A DNA stretch of 64,000 nucleotides from Acanthochlamys bracteata. Taxonomy: Eukaryota; Streptophyta; Magnoliopsida; Pandanales; Velloziaceae. The stretch covers positions 2,245,725 to 2,309,724 of the forward strand of contig CM034129.1 of NCBI GenBank assembly GCA_019914995.1, read 5' to 3'. Within the stretch, counting starts at the first letter, position 1. Each line of letters opens with the position of its first letter. A program made the position numbers and the translations under genes. The notes under the pieces were generated by a model, which did not search any database, was not told the origin of the DNA, and saw only the letters and a program-made list of their open reading frames with translations. Shown in pieces: positions 1 through 12,964 of this stretch.

Positions 1-3000
1 TGCTGAGCTCATAGCTAAATTTCTGGATGAGAAGCTTCGTGCCGGTAATAAGGGTGTATCGGAGGAAGAATTGGAGGGCATGCTTGATCGAGTTTTGGTA
101 TTATTCAGATTTATACAGGTATTTCTGCTCTATGGTCCTCTCTTTTCTTTTCCTGATTACATATTTAATGTTGCTCTGACATACAAGATATGCTTGCATT
201 TTGCAGGGAAAAGATGTGTTTGAGGCATTCTATAAGAAGGATCTTGCGAAAAGGCTGTTACTGGGCAAGAGCGCTTCAATTGATGCTGAGAAGTCTATGA
301 TTACAAAAGTAATAGTCACATTTATGTTTTTGTCAGTCGTAGCTACAGTTTCCTGAAGCTATTGATTTCATTGAACATGCTTTACACAAAGTTTGTCCTT
401 TGCAGCTAAAGACCGAGTGTGGCAGCCAGTTCACAAATAAGCTTGAAGGAATGTTCAAGGTCTGATATCTCATCTCATAGATGTGAATGTATAACTGTAT
501 AGGTCCTTGTTACTTATGTCTCAAGAATATTGAAGGGTTTCTATTGTGGTTCCATGTGTGAAATTATGGGTAGCTAAAATGCCTATGACATTAGTTTTTG
601 CCAACTCAAGGCACAAGTTATGAAGTGATCCCTTAGGTACTAAGAAACCAACCTTTCATCAGCTGAGATCCCAAGAATAAAAGTATGATAAATTGCTTTA
701 CCCATGCATTTCCCTGCTTGTTAAATTTCAATATTAATTTCATCTTCGTTAGCTGCTAGACTGTAATAAGATGCTCCTCCATTTGGTGTCATCAGCCCTT
801 ACTGGTACAACTGAGATTCTTCCTAGAAGGAAATTTGTAAATCAACCTAGCCTGAAGTAGCTTGATTAGTTTCAACCCTACCATGGAGGTCTATTAAAAC
901 GCTTTAACTAAATGCTTCAACAATCAGAACTTACGGATGAAGCCTGCACAAAGTTTAAATTATGTTAGTTGACTATTTTTTTCAGCGGTTTGAAAATACA
1001 GACTGCTGTGCCAGTGCTTTTTATGAGGCTGTATATATTGGTTGTTGAAATCAACTCTCTAAGAGGTTCATCTGCTCACAGCAAGATCCTAGTGGACTAA
1101 GGATACAATGGTGATTTTCTTTAGCATTTTAATCTATAAGATATTAAGATGAGTAAGCACATATAGTCTTAAATAGACTGATTTGTTTATCTGCCTGTAT
1201 ATGTTTCTCTTGCATATGTTGAAAATTGCTTTTGTTTATACTGCAATGTCAGGTAGGTACATGTCTTCTCCTTCCTTTTATGCTAAGTTCATGTGTATGT
1301 ATGTGCAGGATATTGAATTATCTAAAGAAATTAATGATTCCTTCAAGCAATCATCGCAAGCCAGGACAAAGCTTCCAACTGGTATTGAGATGAGTGTTCA
1401 TGTTTTAACCACTGGGTGAGTATCTGATATTCTAATTGTCTAATGACTCAGTTTTTTACAGCATAAGCTGCTGTTTGATTCTTTCCTTCTATGCATGTAT
1501 CATTTTACTAACTTAAATGTTGCTTAGGTACTGGCCTACGTACACACCAATGGATGTGCGACTTCCGCATGAACTAAATGTTTATCAGGTTAACTGGTTG
1601 ATGCTGCTTTACTATTGTGTCTGTAATTCTTACTTTCCTCATGATTATGAATATTGTTTCATTTTGCATGGTCCATGCTTTGCGCAGGACATTTTCAAGG
1701 AATTCTATTTGAGTAAGTACAGTGGAAGACGTCTAATGTGGCAAAACTCCTTAGGCCACTGTGTGCTGAAAGCAGAATTTCCTAAAGGTAAGAAGGAATT
1801 GGCAGTGTCTCTGTTCCAGGTGGGTGTTACCTCACTCTTTCACCATTTCTAGTGGCATGTCCTCTTTGCTTGATCATCCGTTACATATATTCTTTACATC
1901 CATGTTGCAGACTGTTGTTTTGATGCTTTTCAACAACACACAAAAGCTCAGCTTTCAGGATATCAAGGATTCCACCAGTATTGAAGATAAAGAACTTAGG
2001 AGGACCTTGCAGTCATTAGCATGTGGCAAAGTTCGTGTCCTCCAAAAGGTGCGTACTATGTTTTTGGGACTTTATTTATTACGAATAATTAGTGATATTC
2101 ACTTCTTTTTGAAAGTGTAGTTTCCAAAAGGAAGAGATGTAGAAGATGAGGACTCTTTTGTATTGAATGAAGAATTTACAGCTCCTCTTTACCGTATTAA
2201 GGTTAAGATCACTCTCATAGTTATGTTTATCTGAGTAAATTACCATTTGATATACGATATTGGAGGTTATCAGGTGAACGCAATTCAAATGAAGGAAACA
2301 GTGGAAGAGAACACAAGCACCACAGAGCGAGTCTTCCAGGATAGGCAATATCAGGTAAGAGCAATTAATGACAGCTAGAACATTGAGCCATTTGTTTCAC
2401 CTCCCTTGATTGATGATAGAGCATGTCTGGATCTGAAAGTGAGCAATGCATGATTGTTGTTTCTAAGAGAAAAAAGCCTTTGGAGTTTGTGGCTCTTATC
2501 AAGGTTGATGTGCAAGGTGATGCATTTTAGTAGCAATATAGTCATTTAAGCTAGTTTTAAGGAGAAGTCTGTGACTGTTTGCTTTTGAGTAAAACATGAA
2601 GAAAGCAAGTATGACAAAGTCAGTTGATTGAAGGTTATACATCTGCATTGCAAAAAACTAGGACTTGAATGAAATCACATCATCAATACCATACGCTAGC
2701 AGTTATTTTCTATTTGTTAACTCCTCTTGAAGTTGTCAAACACAAGATTCTTTTTCTTTTCTTACTTTTTTCTCTATCTTCGTAACAGTTTGCCAATGTT
2801 TATTATAACTGCTAGTTTGTTCATCCAAACTTTGCATTTATTTACCTATTGTGATGTGGCCTGGAATTCATTCTTGGAAAGGACAGAATTGTGAAACAAA
2901 TTACCTTGATATATTCACATTTCACCTGGAGAGTTTAACTTTTGTATGGTGATTTTGTTATTATTATGCTTTACAGGTTGATGCGGCTATTGTACGTATC

Positions 3001-3249
3001 ATGAAGACGAGAAAAGTTCTTAGCCATACACTTCTGATAACTGAACTCTTTCAACAGGTACCATCTAGCTAAACTTGCAGTCTTACTTGTCCTACGCATC
3101 AATATGCCCTGAACAATGTTGTTCTTGTTCTTCAGCTCAAATTTCCAATAAAGCCAGCAGACCTGAAGAAGAGGATAGAGAGCCTGATCGACAGGGAATA
3201 CCTGGAACGTGATAAGCATAATCCTCAAATATACAACTACCTTGCTTGA
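1..3249 (+). CDS. CUL4: Cullin-4, C-terminal part (5' end outside window)
   Basis: Scaffold of the CUL4-DDB1 (CRL4) ubiquitin E3 ligase of nucleus and cytoplasm. Its C-terminal half binds the RING protein RBX1 and carries the NEDD8 site. Ten coding exons are visible: 2-118, 207-308, 406-459, 1309-1415, 1528-1588, 1688-1819, 1911-2048, 2121-2201, 2274-2354, 2977-3057 and 3136-3249 (eleven segments counting the cut first one), giving 355 aa, about 45% of the usual ~790. All phases close. The cullin-homology part includes [18 protein letters not shown] and [20 protein letters not shown]. The neddylation motif IVRIMKTRK has its acceptor Lys at about 3004-3006, and the protein ends with the usual cullin tail NPQIYNYLA. 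The choice of CUL4 over CUL1 or CUL3 rests on remembered near-identity to the Arabidopsis protein. The 849-bp intron 460-1308 shows nothing else. Confidence 0.95.
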
Positions 3250-3889
3250 TGCCTCATACCACTATCAGTCAATGGGCTTGCCCAGAAAAATAGTTTCGGA
3301 AACTTCCATAATGGCATTCTTGGGGTGACTGTTCCAGGAGCTTTTTCGACTTCATCCGTGTACAGAAATATGTTGGCAAATTTTTTCCCCTCTTATTTTG
3401 CCATTTGTGTTAACATAAGCTACTTGTAACATAATTAGTTCTGCTTTTTCATTTCTCCTCCTTTTCTACAAGTAACAATCTTCAAAGAATGGATGCTTAT
3501 GTCAAAATCGATATAGATGGAAAATGTCCAAGAGTTGTGATATGTCGTCTTTGTGAATAATAATGTCCTGGTGAACTCTGGACGCTCAAAATTGTTACCG
3601 CTACCGATTCTGAGTTTGTTACAGATTTTGTGTTTTTTATCGTCGAACCTAAAATTATTTCTATTGAAGCATTTCCTCTTCTTCACTTATGCGTCACAGC
3701 AGTTTCATCGATTTTAACGACGATATTAAAGACTAATAAACTTCGTTCTGATGAGGATAGCTGGACTCTTTCACTGCAGCTTGTAGTCACTAGATTCTTT
3801 CTGATTACAGAAATCTCGAATCGGAACAAAATTCATAGCGAGCACTAGGTGGCAAATTGTAAGGTTTCCGCCAGCTTAACGCTAATACT
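3250..3889 (+). other. CUL4 3' UTR and downstream spacer
   Basis: AT-rich sequence after the CUL4 stop codon. It should hold the 3' UTR and polyadenylation site; AATAA-like hexamers occur (for example near 3556-3561 and 3732-3740), but the cleavage site cannot be fixed by eye. No convincing ORF. Confidence 0.5.
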
Positions 3890-4540
3890 AGTTGCTTCGC
3901 TCTTCAGATTCTTCTTCATTTGCCAGCGCCATTCTGCTCGTGCTATCCTCGACATTCCCGTCCTCGCGCGCTCGTTCGTTCCGCGCAATGACTTCATCTA
4001 CTGAAGGGAGCAGCAGCGGCAACGCCAGCAAGCGAGTTATGGTGTGCGGCGGGGGCGTGATTCGGTTCCTGCAAGGCATACTTCCTCGCCGAAAAGAGCT
4101 CTGGTGCCGCGCAAGTGACTCTTGTAGAGCCGGTGCGAAATTGCGTGCGCTGCGTCGGGCAAGGCCGCTGGGTTCCTTGCCCTTGTTGGTGCAGCGGCGA
4201 GCTAGACAAGCTCGCCCGTGCCAGTTTTCATCTCCATCGTTCACTCGCTGACGCCCTCGACGGTCCAAACACTTACGGCTACCGCCGTGTCACTACCCTT
4301 TCCCTCATCTCCTTTCCTCCAACTTTGTATCTCCTTCACGGTCCAAGAATTCCTCCCTTCCCGACTGGATCGATGGGCCAATGGCGGGCACGAGCACGAT
4401 CGGGACAGTGGACAACATATCGCAGGTTGACCCGCAGCTGTTCAACGGAGCCGCCCTTGTGTCAGCTGCGGGGAAGAAGCACGAGTTATCGACGAGGTGG
4501 AGAAAATTGGAGTCAATGGCGTTAGACGAATCATTACATA
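3890..4540 (+). pseudogene. Truncated, frameshifted FAD-dependent oxidoreductase (DAO/TDA3-like)
   Basis: A GC-rich island in AT-rich DNA. From an ATG at 3988, frame 1 reads through a dinucleotide-binding stretch, KRVMVCGGGVIG (GxGxxG type). The protein then continues only by changing frame: AYFLAEK and VTLVE after a +1 shift near 4060, ACAASGKAAGFLAL after another shift near 4130, and LARASFHLHRSLADALDG with YGYRRVTTLSL after a -1 shift near 4175. A further block, from a Trp codon at 4366 (WIDGP, TIGT, DPQLFNGAALVSAA), matches the next part of the family, separated by unmatched sequence. Homology then stops near 4530, so the C-terminal half is missing. I recognise this from plant putative oxidoreductase TDA3-like proteins (FAD-dependent oxidoreductases). 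The C-rich leader (3890-3987) may be old 5' UTR. Not expected to give a working enzyme. Confidence 0.8.
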
Positions 4541-5729
4541 TTAGAAGAGTGGTAAACTAATTTTGTATTAATTAATATATAATTTGTATTATATATAAAA
4601 CTTGAGTTTTTCTTATTATTATAGACTTAAAATTTTAATTAATCTAAAGTTAACTGGTGATAAAAAATACATATAATTTTAAAGAGCAACCCAAATTATA
4701 CTATTAAAGATATAAAATTATTCTTCAACCTTATTAAATCGGACTGCGTCAATTCAGAGCTAAGCCTTCTTCTGCAGCTGTATTTTCATGTTTTCATTTC
4801 ATGATCACAAGTGTTCGAATTTATACTGATTCGAAAGCTGCATGCAAGCTATCTACACTAATGCTTGTATGTACGATCTGTGTACAATCTACATATTTTT
4901 TATAACCGTGTTTGTGTATGCAAAAGTCTGTTACTGTACGATGTAATTTTTTGCATCTAAAATGTATCTTAAAATTTTTTTTATAATATTTTTTAATAAT
5001 ATATTTAGTTAAAAAAAGTACTTCAAGAAAAATATACTTACAAGCTACAGATAATCATCATTTGTATGACATGTATACACAATCTTAAAAATTTGTTTCA
5101 AACTTACAGTATCTATTTATGCAATATTTGCACTTCTATGTATGCAAGACCTGCGTGCACATGCATACAACTCTCGCTTGTATGAAGCCCGTTCAATAGC
5201 AACATTAGCAAATATTTTTGACCCATCTCAAAAAAATTTCATTCCACATATTCGTAGCAGGTTGAAATTAATAATCCAACTTTAATTAAAAAATTAAACT
5301 TTGAACAAAGCACGAGATAAATAATATTAGAAAAGTAGTTTTGGGACCACCGTAACATCATGAAGGTGTGATTCCTATAAAATAAAAGCTATTAATAAGC
5401 ATGTCTAACGTATATAAAAACAAAATGAGGCATTAATAATTAAATGCGGGATTTAATATTTCGTCAGGGAGAAAGCGAAGAAAGAAAGAAATTAGGTTTG
5501 CTTAAAAAGAGGGAAGAACCGAAGAACGAGAGAAAGAAAAACTGAAAAAGAGTAGGTTTGTAAATAATGTAGGTTAAATAATAATTTTTAGAAGTAATAT
5601 AAACAAAAATATTGTGACAAAAAAAATGAGGCAGATAACATTCAAGTTAAAAGAAATTCAACAGCGAATAATAAACAATTAGCTCTAACTTTTCTTCTCG
5701 GCCAACGTAATATCTCGTTGCTGTCAGAG
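4541..5729. other. AT-rich intergenic spacer
   Basis: No coding signal. AT-rich runs (4550-4700, 4960-5060) and purine-rich stretches (5465-5550). Around 4860-5180 short words built on TGTATG/CATACA recur in both orientations (for example near 4866, 4914, 5075, 5140, 5163, 5180), possibly a worn inverted-repeat element. The last 150 bases lead into the CNGC promoter. Confidence 0.4.
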
Positions 5730-6506
5730 ATTGAGCAAGTGGGCAGTCACGACTCACGACTCTTCTTCTTCTTCTCAATTAAAACAACACAAACACAATC
5801 CAACTTTCTCTCTCTCTTTCTTTCTTCGCTCCGGCGATCTCCAGCCCAAAATATCCTCGCCGGAGGCTAACCAATCTTTTTTTCCAGTTCAATTTCGATC
5901 AACACGGTACTCTCTCTTGCTTTCAGTTACTTCTCCTGTTACTTGATTTAGTGTTGGTTCTATCGAGTAATCTGATTCTGTTAATTTTATCTGAGCTTTT
6001 GCTAACGGTGGGTTCGAGTTGCTTGTTTCCAAAGCGTGTGATGATTCAAGTAGTTGCTCGGGAATTGAGATCGAGTTCTGTTTTTATTTGACTTGTGGAT
6101 AGCTTGTTGGACGGGAACTTCTATTCGCGAGAGTTTATTCGGTAGATTTGTTCAATTAGTATTAGTCTAGTTGTGGTAATCTTCTTATGGTAGTCAGTTG
6201 TAGTCTACTCTGATTCAATACAGGGATACGGGGGTTCTACTGCTGGTTATTTACTATTTTGGGTAAATCACTCAAACAAGGGGTGAGGGGCTATTGGGGT
6301 TAGATATTTTGATTGTATCAAAAGGTGTTTTCATTGATTGGAAGTGGAGTTTGAAGTTCTTAAGTATATTTACTTTTTGTTACTGATGTTGGTGGGAATT
6401 TGGGTGATGTGTTTGATCCCTTTGTTTTCTCCTTGCTGTCTGCAGGATGCGAAGGACGTTGATACCAAATTACATTTTTCATTCTCTGTCGTATCTCAAA
6501 TAAAAG
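5730..6506 (+). promoter_or_regulatory. CNGC 5' leader with probable leader intron
   Basis: CT-rich leader from about 5760 (CTTCTTCTTCTC, then CTCTCTCTCTTTC), typical of plant 5' UTRs. A donor ACG|GTACTC at 5907 and an acceptor CTGCAG ending at 6445 would remove a leader intron of about 540 bases, leaving a short last leader segment 6446-6506 before the main ATG. The intron is inferred; the transcription start is not determined. Confidence 0.5.
6447..6503 (+). promoter_or_regulatory. Upstream ORF before the CNGC start
   Basis: ATG at 6447, 18 sense codons, stop TAA at 6501-6503, only three bases before the main ATG at 6507. It begins two bases after the predicted leader-intron acceptor, so it would be the last AUG before the true start. 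A uORF this close would be expected to lower or condition translation of the channel. Peptide conservation is unknown to me. Confidence 0.5.
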
Positions 6507-9500
6507 ATGTTTGACTGCGGCAACCAAAAAGCTCAAGTTCTGGATGGACACAGAGAGAAGTTTACGAGGTAGAAATACTTGTGTGAACAAACAATTGCTA
6601 TGAATTTTTCAAATTTCCAATATCTCCACAAGCAATATATGTGGCTGCTCTGCTTCCAATTCGTGAACAAGCTTGTGTATCTTTACTGGCAGTGAACTAT
6701 CTGGATTCCATTTTACTTTTTACCTCTGTTTCTTGCCTGACTAGATCGTCTTTAACTCTGGAAATCTAGCATTTGTTGCTTATTTGATTATTTATTTTTA
6801 GTTTAAACACTAACCTCTTTCTATTCTTAGTTTTAACATTAACCTCTTTCTAATCTTCTAACTTCTATCCTCCTTGTCATCTGCACATAGTTTATGTAAT
6901 TTAGCAAAACTAACGGTAAACATTATTGGTTCTTTTTCTCTTTTCGTTTATCTTCTCCATGAATGAGTGCCTTCATTTCTACATGCTGTGTGCTCTCTTA
7001 TTTTATTGGAGCTAGTGTCTTTACTTTGTTTTTCTTTCCTTGAAATACTCTCATCATTTGCTGTTTTGTTTCAATTTTCTTTAGGTTGGAAACATCAAGC
7101 TCTGCATCATCGCCTAGTTTTGATATGGGTCGAAGGGGCAAGTATGCATTCGATGTTGAGGCATTTGGTTGGAAACCAAGTAAGCCATCACATAAGCTCT
7201 TTGCGAGAAGAAGCGGAAAGGGATCTGAAGGGCTTAATTCTATAGGGCAGTCTCATGGGTTTGGTGTTTCAAAAGCTGTTTTTCCGGAAGATCTTAAAGT
7301 CTCAGACAAGAAGATATATGATCCTCGAGATAGTTTTCTTCTAATATGGAATAAACTTTTCGTTATATCCTGCATTCTTGCTGTATCAGTGGATCCATTG
7401 TTCTTTTATCTTCCGGTTGTTAATCAGAGCTCAAGCTGCCTTGACGTTGATCGGAAATTGGCAATTACATTGACCACATTGCGGACAATCATTGATGTTT
7501 TCTATCTTATCCGTATGCATTTTCAATTTCGTACTGCTTATATTGCTCCATCTTCACGAGTTTTTGGGAGAGGCGAACTTGTGATTGAAACAAGAAAGAT
7601 AGCTAAACGATACTTGAAAAGTCACTTTTTAGTCGACTTTCTCTCTGTGTTACCCCTTCCACAGGTACATCTTTCTCAAACAATTTGTTATAGTATGATG
7701 TAATTCTTTAAGGCTACATTTGGATTTCTATACGCATGACTACAGCTAGGATTTTGTGTAGGGTATTCAGGTTTTCTTAAAGTGTTGTAGTGTGCTTTCA
7801 AGTTGTCCATTAAGTGACACAGATTAGTTGATTGCATCTTGCTCAGCTGGAAGGTTCAATGTGAGGTTTAAGATAGTAGTCTTATTCTTTCTTTTCCCCT
7901 TTGTATGAAGCTTCTGTGTGTTGGAATGTTTATCACGTTTATTTTAGATTTTACTAGCACTTATCAAGTTTTCCTATCTCACTTTCTTTACAAATTACTA
8001 ATTAAGCTCAATCAATGCTCTATTTATTTTCTTTATGTGATTGGCATCCCCAGACAAAATCTGCAAAATAAGTACTTCTCTTTTTGAGTTAATGCAGGAT
8101 TTACACACAAGATGTAGATGTAGATTTCCCCACTTCATAATTAACAATGTGCAAGAAATCTTTTGATGTCTCATCAGACTAGATAATGTTGCTTTTTACT
8201 ATATTGGCCATTCTCTGATCTATGAAAGAACAATTTGCGCAATAACCCTTGAATGAAAAAGTACTTTTGTCATTTGGCCAAACACAAGAAAAGTACCTCT
8301 TGCACATTCTCTGATCTATGAAAGAACAACTGCGTGCAGATTGTTATTTGGAGATTCCTTCATAAATCAAGAAGTTCAGATGTATTGGCTGCAAAAAATG
8401 CATTGCTGTTTATTATCCTGATACAGTATATCCCCAGATTCTTTAGGATATACCCGTTAACTTCTGAGTTGAAAAGAACTACAGGGGTCTTTGCAGAAAC
8501 AGCTTGGGCTGGTGCTGCATATTATCTATTGTGGTATCTTCTTGCAAGTCATGTAAGTGTTTTCTTGAAGCATTTTTTAAGCAATTATGCATTGATCTAA
8601 TCCAGCATAGTTTTGGAACTTCTACTCTTTACTTTGAAAATTTTATTCATGTTTTTTTCATCTTGATCTGCCAATTTTTTGTCCTCTCATTGTAGAAAAT
8701 TGCAGCCTTGGAAAAAGTCCAAGTAGCTGGCTTCCTAAGATTTTATAGGACGTTAATGTTGGTGACCATAGATGAAAATGAAAAAAGTTGTATTGAAAAG
8801 TCATTAGCGTTTTGACCAGATCACGTATCTTGTGGTTAGATAAATATCCGACAATTATAAGCTTTTATGCATGCATTTCAAACATTTTGTCATGCTTTTC
8901 ATATTTTGGGAACTTAGCACATTTGTGCTTTCTTGTTTCCAATTTGCTGATCCTAGTATAAGTTATAATATGTAGTGATTCTCAAATGTTATTCTGCCAT
9001 ATCACTAAATTCAAAAAGATTTGTTTTCTGTGGCATTCTTGTAATTGCACCTTCATAATCAAAAAAATTTTAAAAAGCGCTAAACTTTGATATAGTTTCC
9101 CCAGGATTTGTATTTATGAATTGTCCCTTACGGGTCGTTCTTTTTGGGGGATAAGTTTGGGGATATCCTTTTCTACTGAAAAATGGGGATATCTCAGTTC
9201 CCCAAAAAGAACAATCACTTAGAGCATTACATGGTACTAATTACTAAAGCAAGGACTTAATTTTTTGTTGCAGATTGTTGGTTCTTTCTGGTATTTGCTG
9301 TCTGTAGAACGTGAGGATGATTGTTGGCAGACAGCTTGTCATCATTTCAATGGTTGCGATACGAGTTACCTGTATTGTGGCAGTTGGCATTCTGACGGCT
9401 ATGACAAGTGGAGCAACGTCAGTAGCAACATTCTCAAAAGTAGATGTACTGCTGGTGGTGACAATCCACCCTTTGACTATGGAATATACAAGCAAGCATT

Positions 9501-12306
9501 GACATCTGGAATCATTGCATCGAGAAATTTCATCTCCAAATACTGTTATTGTTTATGGTTTGGTTTGCAAAACTTGAGGTGAGCAGTTCACTTAAATCTG
9601 TATGAGGTCTATAAAATTTTTGATTTTCAACATCTTTTTCATCTTTTGGTAAGTATGTGCTTGTCCCTTTTGGCTTTAGTTTTGTTTGGTATTTTCAATA
9701 TGCAAAGTTTTTGGTTGTAGAGTTTTGTCTCCACAGCAAGAAATCAGTTGTTTCTGATTGCAAATTTCTTTTCATGAAATGATTGCAAATTCTTTTTTGA
9801 TGCTTTTTGCCTCAACTGGGTGGACTTGCTGTTTAAACCACTTGAGGCTTACATTTGTTCTTGTTTGGCAGTTTGGAGATGATCAATCAAATAGATGTCT
9901 TACATAGGTGACTATTACTCTTATAGATTAAATGGATAGAAGCTGTGGAACTCACCTTTCAGTTTGTATAAGTCTAATGACCTGAGTAGTTTAATTGCGT
10001 TGATGTTATAGACAACTTGTGTTCATTATGGAGGACCGACTTAAAATGTTTCTACTTAATGACCCAAATCATGTTGTGATTGATAGTGCTTCCTCAAAAA
10101 ATCAAGCGACTAATCTGGATTTGTGGATTATGTAGTTTCTTTATGTCGCAATGAACCTTTTGTAATGATACTAAGCTCTTTATGTTTGTAACAATTGCAA
10201 GTTTCTGTCATCCTGACATTGTCTCTTAAATCCTGCAGTACACTTGGCCAAGGGCTTCAAACAAGTACTTATCCTGGGGAGGCTATATTTTCTATTGCGC
10301 TCGCAATCCTTGGGCTTATCCTCTTGGCTTTCCTTATTGGCAACATGCAGGTACTCTTGATCTTTTTACATTGTCATATCTTTCTTTAACTGAACCCGTG
10401 TCTACTGCTTCAACGGTGTGTTTTTGTGCTTTATGAGAAGTATCTTGTGTAAAAGTGATAGAAGTTGTATGTCATATGATACTTGGTGCCACCTGTTTTC
10501 TGAAACAATAGAATCAGCAGTCTGTAGAGGTTGAACCCAATACATGTAAACTACTAGGTAATCTCACCTATTTCCTAGCTACTAATGGTTGGTGGCCTTC
10601 AAATTCCCTTTCTTTTTTTGTGTGGTAATATTGCATGTCTTAAAATCATTTTGGAGTTGTGACATTTTGACACCTTTTCACTTTAGGCTGGATTCATCTT
10701 CGAAGATATATTTCAATAGTAGGCATTTGGTACCTTCTCAAAGTTCAAAACTAATAAATGATTTGCAGGATAAGGTTGCGGTCTTACAGTCACGACCCTT
10801 CCACCAAACCTTTTCGTGAAAAGGGTTTGCAAACTTTTAGGATACCTTAAAAATCTAATAATATGAGCAAACTCATGAATGTTATAATTCATATATTACT
10901 GAATATGATTTTGTATCATTGCATTTGCAAAATGTTTCCCTTTCTTTCTCTACTAATATGTTAGTCTTCCCCATTACTTTTCTTAGCAAAGTAACTGTCT
11001 AAAGCTCTGGATTGCTCAGTCTCCCAGGCTTCCACTCTAACCCTTTGTCATTAGTTATTATTCCATTAAGTAGATCAAGTTCACTATGAGTTATTCTGTT
11101 GACTATCAATTTTCATGTGATTTTAGAAAATAAGATCTAAAGAAGGTTTACTTCAACATGCTGCAACTTGTGGGCTCAAAAACTAGTTTTGTATAAATCT
11201 TTTCACTTGTTGTTTTTCTGCATTTTCCAATATGTTTATGTTTTGGAAGCTTGTTGGCAACATCTAACTCGACACTATTGCTTTAGACCTATCTTCAATC
11301 ATTGACAATACGTCTTGAAGAGATGAGAGTTAAAAGGCGTGATTCAGAGCAGTGGATGCATCATCGCTTGCTGCCACAGTATCTTAGGGAACGTGTTCGA
11401 CGATACGATCAATACAAGTGGTTGGAGACACGAGGAGTGGATGAAGAAAGCTTGGTCCAGAGCCTTCCAAAGGACCTCAGGAGGGACATTAAACGCCATC
11501 TTTGTCTAGCTTTAGTGAGAAGGGTAAATTGTCCATTGCATGTAAAAATTTTATTTTAGTCAGAATTGTTTTTCCTGATAGAAGAGTCCAAATGAAACCT
11601 TGGACACCCTTCTTGCTTGCAGGTTCCTTTGTTTGAAAAGATGGATGAGCGGCTATTAGATGCTATATGTGAACGTCTTAAGCCAAGTTTGTACATTGAA
11701 AACACGTACATAGTGAGGGAAGGAGACCCTGTGGATGAGATGCTTTTTATCATACGGGGTACATTAGAAAGTGTTACCACTGATGGCGGCAGGAGTGGTT
11801 TCTTCAACAGAAGTCTACTGAGAGAGGGAGACTTCTGTGGTGAGGAGCTGTTGACCTGGGCTTTGGATCCTAAATCTGGGGCCAATCTTCCCTCATCTAC
11901 AAGGACAGTAAAAGCTTTGACAGAGGTAGAAGCATTTGCTTTGATAGCTGACGAGCTGAAATTCATAGCTGCCCAGTTTAGACGACTTCACAATAGGCAG
12001 GTGCAACACACTTTCCGATTTTATTCTCAACAATGGAGGACATGGGCTGCAATCTTCATCCAAGCTGCTTGGAGACGCTACACCAAGAGAAAGGTTGCTG
12101 AGTTACGCCGCAAAGAGGAGGTAGAAGTAAATGATAGTACAAGTGGAGGTTCTACCTCAAGTCTTGGGGCAACTATATATGCCTCTCGTTTTGCGGCTAA
12201 TGCTCTCCGCGGAGTGCATAGGCTACGCAACACCAAAACTGCTAGGGAGTTGGTGAAACTTCAAAAACCACCTGAGCCTGATTTTAGTGCTGAAGATACT
12301 GATTAA
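6507..12306 (+). CDS. Cyclic nucleotide-gated cation channel, CNGC5/6/9 clade
   Basis: Plasma-membrane cation (Ca2+) channel subunit gated through a C-terminal nucleotide/calmodulin-binding region. Exons: 6507-6568, 7085-7664, 8340-8552, 9274-9578, 10239-10350, 11287-11523, 11623-12306 (2193 nt, 730 aa, all phases close). The start MFDCGNQKAQ is the form used by the CNGC5/6/9 clade; residue 22 onward comes from exon 2. Six membrane segments lie in about residues 80-420. The pore has WFGLQNLSTLGQG with the GQG filter of this clade. The C-linker follows (EEMRVKRRDSEQWM, RERVRRYDQYKW). The cyclic-nucleotide-binding domain contains REGDPVDEMLFIIRG and DFCGEELLTWALDP, and the IQ motif FIQAAWRRYTKRK lies near residue 650. 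The protein ends KLQKPPEPDF, as in CNGC5/6. I cannot assign one Arabidopsis orthologue. Confidence 0.95.
9123..9224. repeat. Short foldback (hairpin) element in a CNGC intron
   Basis: Within intron 8553-9273, arms read GTTCTTTTTGGGGG ... GGGGATATC on the left (about 9137-9166) and return as GGGGATATC ... CCCCAAAAAGAAC on the right (about 9185-9212). The arms are near-perfect inverted repeats around a loop of about 20 bases. It looks like a very small MITE or remnant; no ORF. Confidence 0.65.
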
Positions 12307-12964
12307 ATTTGTTTTAAAACACATGTGATAGATATGAGGAGCCATAAGTGTAGCATTGTCTTTAGTGGTAAATCCTTTGTACAAAGCCTCTGTATTGATG
12401 TAAATCATGTCCTGTAGCAAGCTGAGATCTTCTTTTAACATAGGAGTGATAGTATTGACGTTGCAGTGGAGATCGGAATGTTCATTAACACGGTGAATTG
12501 GAAAGATTTTAGTTAATTGTTGTTAGCTTGTCGCTCGCTAGAATCTTTGAATATTTGATTCGACGCTTTTGCTGTCTCTGCGTTTATGGTTCTTACTTCT
12601 TAGAAGCCTTGAGATGATGTAAACGGAATCAAAGTTTAGGAAAGGTTTATAGTGGTGTGGAGCCAGGCTGATGTTTTGCCTTGTGTTAGGATCTGGAGGT
12701 AATCATGTAAACCTGGACCTGGTAAAAGCTTAGTATTTATATGAGCACCTGGTAGCAATTTCAAAAAGTTCAATTTGAAAAAGAAGTAGAAGGTCAATGC
12801 AAAAGATATTGAACTTGCAAAATGGAACATTCAGGGTTTAAATGACACTGAAGTCGTTTACATAGAAAGGATGCGTACTCAGATAATGAGATGGTTCATG
12901 TGAAATACTATTTTTTTTTTCCTTTAGAAATCTGCGATATAGCTGACATCTCTATGCATTATTA
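12307..12964. other. CNGC 3' UTR and spacer
   Basis: Downstream of the channel stop codon. Contains the expected 3' UTR and A/T-rich polyadenylation-type sequence; no coding signal supported. Confidence 0.45.

Noticed and set aside
3890..4251. GC-rich ORFs on both strands, possibly bacterial insert
   Set aside because: Parts of several frames match a plant FAD-oxidoreductase in order, so this is a plant gene remnant; the overlapping ORFs exist only because GC-rich DNA has few stops.
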